Assembly (NCBI RefSeq): GCF_943371255.1
Contig: NZ_CALRUC010000145.1
Coordinates: 1-9,366 of the forward strand
Direction: 5' to 3'
From: Ferrovibrio terrae_B
GTDB lineage: Bacteria; Pseudomonadota; Alphaproteobacteria; Ferrovibrionales; Ferrovibrionaceae
DNA length: 9,366 nt
Under the pieces are notes generated by a model, which was not told where the DNA came from, searched no databases, and was given only the letters and a program-made list of their open reading frames with translations. The translations under genes and the position numbers were made by a program. The first letter of the stretch is position 1. Every line of letters starts with the position of its first letter. Shown here piece after piece: positions 5,352 through 9,366 of the stretch.

Positions 5352-6290
5352 ATGAAAAATCTGATCGCCGCTGCCGCGCTGGCCGGTGCATTGATGCCCG
5401 GCATGGCCTCTGCCCATGACAAGCTGACCGTGCTGCTCGACTGGTTCGTCAATCCTGATCATGCGCCGCTGGTGGTGGCCAAACATACCGGCATCTTCGA
5501 CCGCCATGAGTTGCTGGTCGACCTGATCGCGCCGGCCGATCCGAATGATCCGCCGAAGCTGGTTGCCGCCGGCAAGGCCGATGTCGCGATCTCGTATCAG
5601 CCGCAGCTGCATGTGCAGGTGGCTCAGGGCCTGCCGCTGCGTCGCTTCGGCACGCTGATCGCAACGCCGCTGAATTCACTCGTCGTCCTGCGCGATGGCC
5701 CTATCAAGTCGGTCGGCGATCTCAAGGGCAAGAAGATCGGCTATTCGGTCGGCGGCTTCGAGGATGCCCTGCTCAAGACCATGCTGGAACAGTATGGCCT
5801 CAAGCTGAGTGATGTGACGCTGGTGAATGTGAACTTCGCGCTGTCGCCGTCGATCTTTGCCGGCAAGGTGGACGCCACCATCGGCGCCTTCCGCAATTTT
5901 GAACTGAACCAGATGGACATTGCCGGCAAACCCGGCCGCGCCTTCTATCCGGAAGACTTCGGCGTACCGCTGTATGACGAACTGATCCTGGTCGCACATA
6001 AGGACAAGCTGAAGGACGACCGCCTGATGCGCCTGCTCGACGCACTGGAGGAAGCCGTCGCCCTGATGCACAACGAGCCGCAGAAAAGCTGGCAGGCCTT
6101 CATCAAGGAGAGCAAGAGCCTGGACGATGAGCTCAACCGCCGTGCCTGGGCGGCCACCCTGCCGCGCTTTGCCCAGGCACCACGCGCCCTGGATGGCCGG
6201 CGCTACAGCCGCTTCGCTGACTACCTTGTTAAACAGGGCCTGATCCCGAAAGCCCTGCCTGTTGCTGATTATGCCATCGAGATGCGCTAG
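5352..6290 (+). CDS. thiY: NMT1/THI5-like periplasmic binding protein for thiamin pyrimidine precursor
   Basis: This 312-aa solute-binding protein has a signal peptide (MKN, hydrophobic core, cleavage after MASA near residue 18). It carries the NMT1/THI5-like fold, with the family's opening LTVLLDWFVNPDHAPLVVA, the lobe segments GKADVAISYQPQ and SVGDLKGKKIGYSVGG, and later DATIGAFRNFE. Characterised ThiY proteins bind N-formyl-4-amino-5-aminomethyl-2-methylpyrimidine; that or HMP is the likely ligand here. The ATG at 5352 has AAGGAG 8 nt upstream. The same frame is open back to 5253, but that reading lacks a signal peptide at its N-terminus and overlaps thiX. It is the last gene of the riboswitch-controlled operon. 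No clear terminator follows in the 74 nt before the PAS gene. Confidence 0.9.
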   Translation: MKNLIAAAALAGALMPGMASAHDKLTVLLDWFVNPDHAPLVVAKHTGIFDRHELLVDLIAPADPNDPPKLVAAGKADVAISYQPQLHVQVAQGLPLRRFGTLIATPLNSLVVLRDGPIKSVGDLKGKKIGYSVGGFEDALLKTMLEQYGLKLSDVTLVNVNFALSPSIFAGKVDATIGAFRNFELNQMDIAGKPGRAFYPEDFGVPLYDELILVAHKDKLKDDRLMRLLDALEEAVALMHNEPQKSWQAFIKESKSLDDELNRRAWAATLPRFAQAPRALDGRRYSRFADYLVKQGLIPKALPVADYAIEMR

Positions 6291-6364
6291 GCGTTATACG
6301 CAAGGGCTGGCCAAAACCCGCAAAAACTGTGCTAGGATTGGGCAGTGGCGTCAGGGAGGCAGCA

Positions 6365-6910
6365 ATGCAGCGACCGGATTACGCCAAGCTTGATCCGCAG
6401 TTCGCCAGAATGCGCGACTATCTTGCCGGGATCGCACCGCCGGGAAAGCTGCCCGGTCGGCAGCATGTCGATCCGCTGGCCATTCGTGCCATGCTGGCGT
6501 TCACCAATCTCGTCGATGTGATCCGTGAAGATGGCAAACTGCGTTTCCGCTTTCGCCTGATCGGCACGGTGCAGAGCACGGCGGCTGGCCGCGAAATCAG
6601 CGGCCGGTATCTGGAAGATGCCGTCCTGCCGGAATTTGCCGACCGCATCCGCGCCAACATGACCGCTGTGGTGGAACAGGGCCTGCCGATCTATGACCGC
6701 TTTGGCATGCCGCATCCGGATCGTGATTTCATCGATACCGAACGGATTTATTTCCCCCTCGCCCGGGATGGAAAAACCGTCGACATGCTGCTGATCCTCA
6801 ATGGCTACCCTGACGAAGCCGAGAAGCGTGCGGCGAGCGGCGCATCGGAAGGCCGGCCACCGCAGTTGCGCGCCACTCCGCAGCCGCCGGGCCACACAAA
6901 ACCCTTATAG
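6365..6910 (+). CDS. PAS domain protein (PAS_5 family), no output domain
   Basis: This 181-aa protein matches the alphaproteobacterial PAS_5 family (PF07310). Signatures are GKLPGRQHVDPLAIRAML (about residues 27-44), LRFRFRLIGT (59-68), then the strand pair YDRFGMPHPDRDF and RIYFPLARDGKTVDMLLIL (128-146). The domain fills about residues 10-150; a Pro-rich, probably disordered tail follows. There is no kinase, cyclase or DNA-binding domain, so it may act by protein contacts or sense a small ligand or redox state; its partner is unknown. I chose the ATG at 6365 because AGGGAGG lies 5 nt upstream; an in-frame GTG at 6329 is less likely. It lies 74 nt after thiY on the same strand, converges on the cold-shock gene, and could be read through from the thi operon. 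Confidence 0.85.
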   Translation: MQRPDYAKLDPQFARMRDYLAGIAPPGKLPGRQHVDPLAIRAMLAFTNLVDVIREDGKLRFRFRLIGTVQSTAAGREISGRYLEDAVLPEFADRIRANMTAVVEQGLPIYDRFGMPHPDRDFIDTERIYFPLARDGKTVDMLLILNGYPDEAEKRAASGASEGRPPQLRATPQPPGHTKPL

Positions 6911-6925
6911 CCAGAAGCTGGCCGG

Positions 6926-6960
6926 AAAAATGAAAACGCCGGCGGAGTAATCCGCCGGCG
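6926..6960 (-). terminator. Rho-independent terminator of the cold-shock gene
   Basis: A perfect 10-bp stem (CGCCGGCGGA / TCCGCCGGCG, 6937-6960) with a GTAA tetraloop is followed, on the minus strand, by TTTTCATTTTT. It lies 35 nt beyond the stop of the double cold-shock gene and in the 3' region between the convergent PAS and cold-shock genes. On the plus strand there is no T-run after the stem, so it acts mainly in one direction. Confidence 0.88.
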
Positions 6961-6995
6961 CTGCCTGATCGGCTGATGCCACCCGATCCGCAGGA

Positions 6996-7661
6996 TCACT
7001 CCATGCGGATTTCGGCAACCTGCGGGCCCTTGGGCCCCTGACCGATACGCACCCGGACCGACTGGCCGGGCTGCAGTTCATTGATGCCTTCGCGGCGCAG
7101 CACTTCCATATGGACGAAGATGTCCTGCTGGCCATCGCCGCGCGACACAAAGCCATAACCCTTTACGGCGTTGAACCATTTGACCTTGGCCTCGAAGAAA
7201 TCGCCCTGGGCCACCACCGAGGGGAAACGGGGTGCGCCACCGGCGGCGCCGCGATCACCGAAGCCACCGCGATCGCCAAAGCCGCCACGGCTGCCACGAT
7301 CGCCGAAACCACCGCGGTCACCAAAGTCGCCACCGCCGAAACGGGGCGGACGGGGCGGACGTGGGCCGCGGTCACCGAAGCCGCCGCCGGGTCCGCCGGA
7401 AGACGGTTGTGCTGTGCTGGTATCTACGGAAAGAACGCGTACGGCCTGCATACCCTTGGGTCGCTTGGCAACCTCAAGGAACAATGTCGAGCCTTCTTCG
7501 ATGCTTTCGTAACCGGCCTGCCGCAGGCAGGAGAGGTGAAGAAATATGTCTCCGGAATTGTCGTCAGGACTGACGAAACCAAAGCCTTTGACTGCGTTGA
7601 ACCACTTGACCTTGCCGGAAATCTTGACGATCTCGGCGTCGCCGAAGCCCCCTTGATCCAC
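6996..7661 (-). CDS. Double cold-shock-domain protein with FGDRG-repeat linker
   Basis: This 221-aa nucleic-acid-binding protein has two cold-shock (OB-fold) domains. Domain 1 is at about residues 14-80, with KWFNAVKGFGFV (19-30) and DIFLH (38-42). Domain 2 is at about 156-221, with KWFNAVKGYGFV (161-172) and DIFVH (180-184). Both RNP1/RNP2 aromatic sets are intact. Double-CSD proteins are known in alphaproteobacteria, for example Caulobacter CspC/CspD, where they act as RNA chaperones in stress or stationary phase. The linker (about 88-145) is a Gly/Arg/Pro-rich low-complexity segment with five FGDRG units. The start is GTG at 7661 with AAGGA 8 nt upstream. It lies 108 nt downstream of the Panacea-like gene, has a candidate own promoter, and ends at a strong terminator. 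Confidence 0.93.
   Translation of the reverse strand: MDQGGFGDAEIVKISGKVKWFNAVKGFGFVSPDDNSGDIFLHLSCLRQAGYESIEEGSTLFLEVAKRPKGMQAVRVLSVDTSTAQPSSGGPGGGFGDRGPRPPRPPRFGGGDFGDRGGFGDRGSRGGFGDRGGFGDRGAAGGAPRFPSVVAQGDFFEAKVKWFNAVKGYGFVSRGDGQQDIFVHMEVLRREGINELQPGQSVRVRIGQGPKGPQVAEIRME
7245..7379 (-). repeat. In-frame repeats encoding FGDRG units
   Basis: This stretch inside the cold-shock gene encodes five FGDRG units (residues 95-99, 113-117, 119-123, 128-132 and 134-138), most flanked by further Gly. Codon choice varies between units (for example CGCGATCGCCAAA and CGCGGTCACCAAA on the plus strand), so this is not a fresh identical duplication. The protein pattern seems kept while the DNA has drifted. 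The number of units may vary between strains. Confidence 0.8.
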
Positions 7662-7696
7662 TCTTTTAGTCCTTCATTAGCCCCACTACGCAACGA

Positions 7697-7725
7697 ACCG
7701 TAACACCTTTTGCGGGCGGTGCCAA
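7697..7725 (-). promoter_or_regulatory. Candidate promoter of the cold-shock gene
   Basis: On the minus strand, TTGGCA (7720-7725) and TACGGT (7697-7702) are 17 nt apart, each a partial sigma70 match. It would give a 5' leader of only about 30 nt, which argues against a long structured leader of the E. coli cspA type. Read-through from the Panacea-like gene is an alternative. Confidence 0.4.
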
Positions 7726-7769
7726 AACGATTCTAACAAGGCTTGCGGAGGGTTAGGCCCCGATCAGCC

Positions 7770-8522
7770 CTAGAGCGTGGGGCCTTCGACGCGACGTTTC
7801 GGGCGCCATCGGGTGACCGATCGGCCGTCGGCGGTGAACCGCACTTCCTGACTGTCCGGCGGTGCGGCGCGCAGGTGGCCGGCAGCCTCCTGGACTGATG
7901 CCGTCTTGGGCGCGGCCTGCTGTTGTCCGGGCTTGGCCGGCTGTGCTGTCCGCACCGCGCGGGTCAGCGGATGAGCGGCGTCGATGGCATGTTCGGCGAT
8001 CTTGGCCCGCACCGCCTCTTCGAATGGCGGCAGGACAACCGGAGGCGCCGGCGCACGGCGAGCACCCGGGGCGGCAGGATGGCTCACGGACCGAACGGTG
8101 GCGGGTTTCGGGCTGGCACGATGCAAGCCGACGGAGATTTCACTGCCGGGGCCATTCTCCTGCGCCTTGCGCCAGGCCGGGTCGCCCACCACCAGCTTGT
8201 GCAACGCAACCGCCGGCAGTACGCCGAAGCGCTTCCAGAATCCCTCAAGGAAGGCCTCGGAGGTCTCGCTCAGGGAGGGGCTCCAGGGGTTTTCGATGCC
8301 GGCCTGGAACACCAGGTCCAGCGTCGGCTCGATCGGGCCGTCATCGCCCACCAGGAAGGTGGCGGGCATCAGCTTGGCGCCCTCGCGGGCAATGGCATAA
8401 TGGGCCTGGGCCAGGTACAGCAGCCACCGCAGCTTGGGCAGCGACATGGTGATGCGCTCGGTGGCGGCACGCTCAAGCAGCCAGAAACTTACATCGATGC
8501 CGGAACGCGTCGCGGGAACCAT
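7770..8522 (-). CDS. Panacea (SocA/DUF4065)-like protein with disordered C-terminal tail
   Basis: This 250-aa protein has two parts. Residues about 9-125 resemble the Panacea domain: FWLLERA, then MSLPKLRWLLYLAQAHYAIAR (26-46), and FLVGDDGPIEPTLDLVF (56-72), matching the family pattern of an L.KLLYLAQ helix followed by a GPI/V..L segment. Residues 126-250 are Ala/Pro/Arg-rich and low in complexity apart from a short helical stretch FEEAVRAKIAEHAIDAAH (167-184). Panacea domains are known as antitoxin modules and, in Caulobacter SocA, as a ClpXP adaptor for its toxin. No toxin gene adjoins this one, so an antitoxin role is not supported; an adaptor or other binding role is possible. The ATG at 8522 has AAGGA about 10 nt upstream. 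It is transcribed divergently from the CoxG-family gene and towards the cold-shock gene. Confidence 0.68.
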   Translation of the reverse strand: MVPATRSGIDVSFWLLERAATERITMSLPKLRWLLYLAQAHYAIAREGAKLMPATFLVGDDGPIEPTLDLVFQAGIENPWSPSLSETSEAFLEGFWKRFGVLPAVALHKLVVGDPAWRKAQENGPGSEISVGLHRASPKPATVRSVSHPAAPGARRAPAPPVVLPPFEEAVRAKIAEHAIDAAHPLTRAVRTAQPAKPGQQQAAPKTASVQEAAGHLRAAPPDSQEVRFTADGRSVTRWRPKRRVEGPTL

Positions 8523-8640
8523 AGCACGCCTATCCTTGCACTGGACCTGAACCTAGTTATGTCCACCCTAGGCGGCTAATCTTAACAGCCCGTGAATCGA
8601 TTTTCCCAGTTATTTACTGTTTTGATTTTGGAGGTTTGTC

Positions 8641-9267
8641 ATGGAACTGACCGGCGAACAGATCATCCCCGCCCCGCGTCAGGCGGTCTGGGATGCCCTC
8701 TACGACCCTGAAATCCTGCGCCAGTGCATTGCCGGCTGCGAAAGCATCACCAAGACCTCGGATACCGACTTCGAAGCCACCGTTCAGGTCAAGGTCGGCC
8801 CCGTGAAAGCCCGGTTCAAGGGTAAGGTCTCCCTGGGCGACCTCGATCCGCCCAACAGCTGCACCATCTCGGGCGAGGCCCAGGGCGGCGTTGCGGCCGG
8901 TTTTGGCAAAGGCAATGCAAAAGTGCAGCTGACCGATGCTGACGCCGGGGCCACCCGCCTCACCTATGCCGTGAATGCCCAGGTGGGCGGCAAGCTGGCC
9001 CAGATCGGCGCCCGCCTGATCGATGGTGTCGCCGCGAAAATGGCCGAGGACTTCTTCGCCAAGTTCAACCAGCTGGTCGGTACGCCGTATAACGTAGCGG
9101 CAACACAGGATGGCGGCGCTGCCGTTGAGCCCAGTGCTGCCGCTGCATCACCGTCTGCTGCAGCGCAACCAACGCCGGCAGTAACTGGCGGGATACCAAG
9201 CTGGCTATGGATCACGGGCCTGATCGTGATCGTATGCGCAGCTACAGTCCTGATCCTGCGCAGCTGA
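8641..9267 (+). CDS. CoxG-family (CO dehydrogenase subunit G) SRPBCC protein, C-terminally membrane-anchored
   Basis: This 208-aa protein has an SRPBCC (START-like) hydrophobic-pocket domain at about residues 1-148. Family signatures include AVWDALYDPEILRQCIAGCES (15-35), VQVKVGPVKARFKGKV (48-63), GKGNAKVQLTD (89-99) and GKLAQIGARLIDGVAAKMAEDFF (117-139). An Ala/Pro/Ser linker (about 152-184) leads to one transmembrane helix (about 187-206) ending in RS. CoxG proteins tether aerobic CO dehydrogenase to the membrane and are thought to link it to the quinone pool. Related copies also occur near other molybdenum hydroxylases and alone. No coxMSL genes are visible, so the partner is unknown. The ATG has GGAGG 6 nt upstream. 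It diverges from the Panacea-like gene across a 118-bp AT-richer spacer. Confidence 0.9.
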   Translation: MELTGEQIIPAPRQAVWDALYDPEILRQCIAGCESITKTSDTDFEATVQVKVGPVKARFKGKVSLGDLDPPNSCTISGEAQGGVAAGFGKGNAKVQLTDADAGATRLTYAVNAQVGGKLAQIGARLIDGVAAKMAEDFFAKFNQLVGTPYNVAATQDGGAAVEPSAAAASPSAAAQPTPAVTGGIPSWLWITGLIVIVCAATVLILRS

Positions 9268-9340
9268 GATCATTCCGCAGTTTGCAACTTGACGCCCCTC
9301 GCGCCTTGCGCCCAAAGTCTGTCCAGGTGAAGCGCGCGAT

Positions 9341-9366
9341 ATGCCCCACATTGAATCCGCGCTCCA
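9341..9366 (+). CDS. Possible start of a further gene (partial)
   Basis: An ATG at 9341 with AGGTGAAG about 8 nt upstream opens a frame (MPHIESAL...) that stays open to the window edge. It follows the CoxG-family stop by 73 nt with no clear terminator between, so it could be an operon partner. Eight residues are too few to name a family. Confidence 0.3.

Noticed and set aside
7255..7385. Possible CRISPR-like or tandem DNA repeat array
   Set aside because: Units are short, drifted in sequence, keep the reading frame and encode FGDRG; there are no constant repeats with unique spacers.
7110..7703. Plus-strand frame across the cold-shock gene with Ala/Thr-rich repeats
   Set aside because: The repeat look is the reverse reading of the FGDRG-coding repeats; the minus-strand frame has two intact cold-shock domains.

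Overview
The window looks like chromosomal DNA of a GC-rich alphaproteobacterium, probably Rhodospirillales-like. The best clue is an NDUFS4-type accessory subunit of complex I, which is a marker of alphaproteobacteria and mitochondria. A double cold-shock-domain protein, a PAS_5 protein and FCD-type GntR/TRAP transport genes fit the same placement. The order is an inference; nothing here fixes the genus.

Layout. (1) Positions 1-1310, minus strand: a GntR/FCD regulator precedes the start of a TRAP transporter binding protein that runs off the left edge. A 24-bp palindrome lies just upstream of the regulator. (2) Positions 1378-1953, minus strand: tRNA-Pro(UGG), the NDUFS4-like gene, a GC hairpin and tRNA-Arg(UCU). 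Both tRNAs encode their CCA. (3) Positions 2054-3651, minus strand: a class I HDAC/AcuC-type deacetylase overlaps by 4 bp with an exported DUF192 protein. (4) Positions 3679-6290, plus strand: a sigma70-like promoter, a complete TPP riboswitch and the ABC transporter genes thiZ-thiX-thiY for a thiamin pyrimidine precursor. (5) Positions 6365-6910, plus strand: a lone PAS_5 protein. (6) Positions 6926-8522, minus strand: a Panacea (DUF4065)-like protein, then a double cold-shock protein with an FGDRG-repeat linker, then a strong intrinsic terminator. (7) Positions 8641-9366, plus strand: a membrane-anchored CoxG-family protein and the possible start of another gene.

How the genes work together. 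The thi block is one TPP-repressed uptake unit. Its riboswitch sits unusually close to the first start codon, so the only visible ribosome-binding site lies inside the aptamer. The GntR regulator probably controls itself and the TRAP transporter through the palindrome. The deacetylase and thi promoters appear to diverge from overlapping -35 elements. The rest is mostly housekeeping. I see no insertion sequence, CRISPR array, phage gene or toxin. The most unusual items are the riboswitch/start-codon geometry, the divergent promoter with a possibly leaderless deacetylase mRNA, the FGDRG linker, and the Panacea protein without a toxin.
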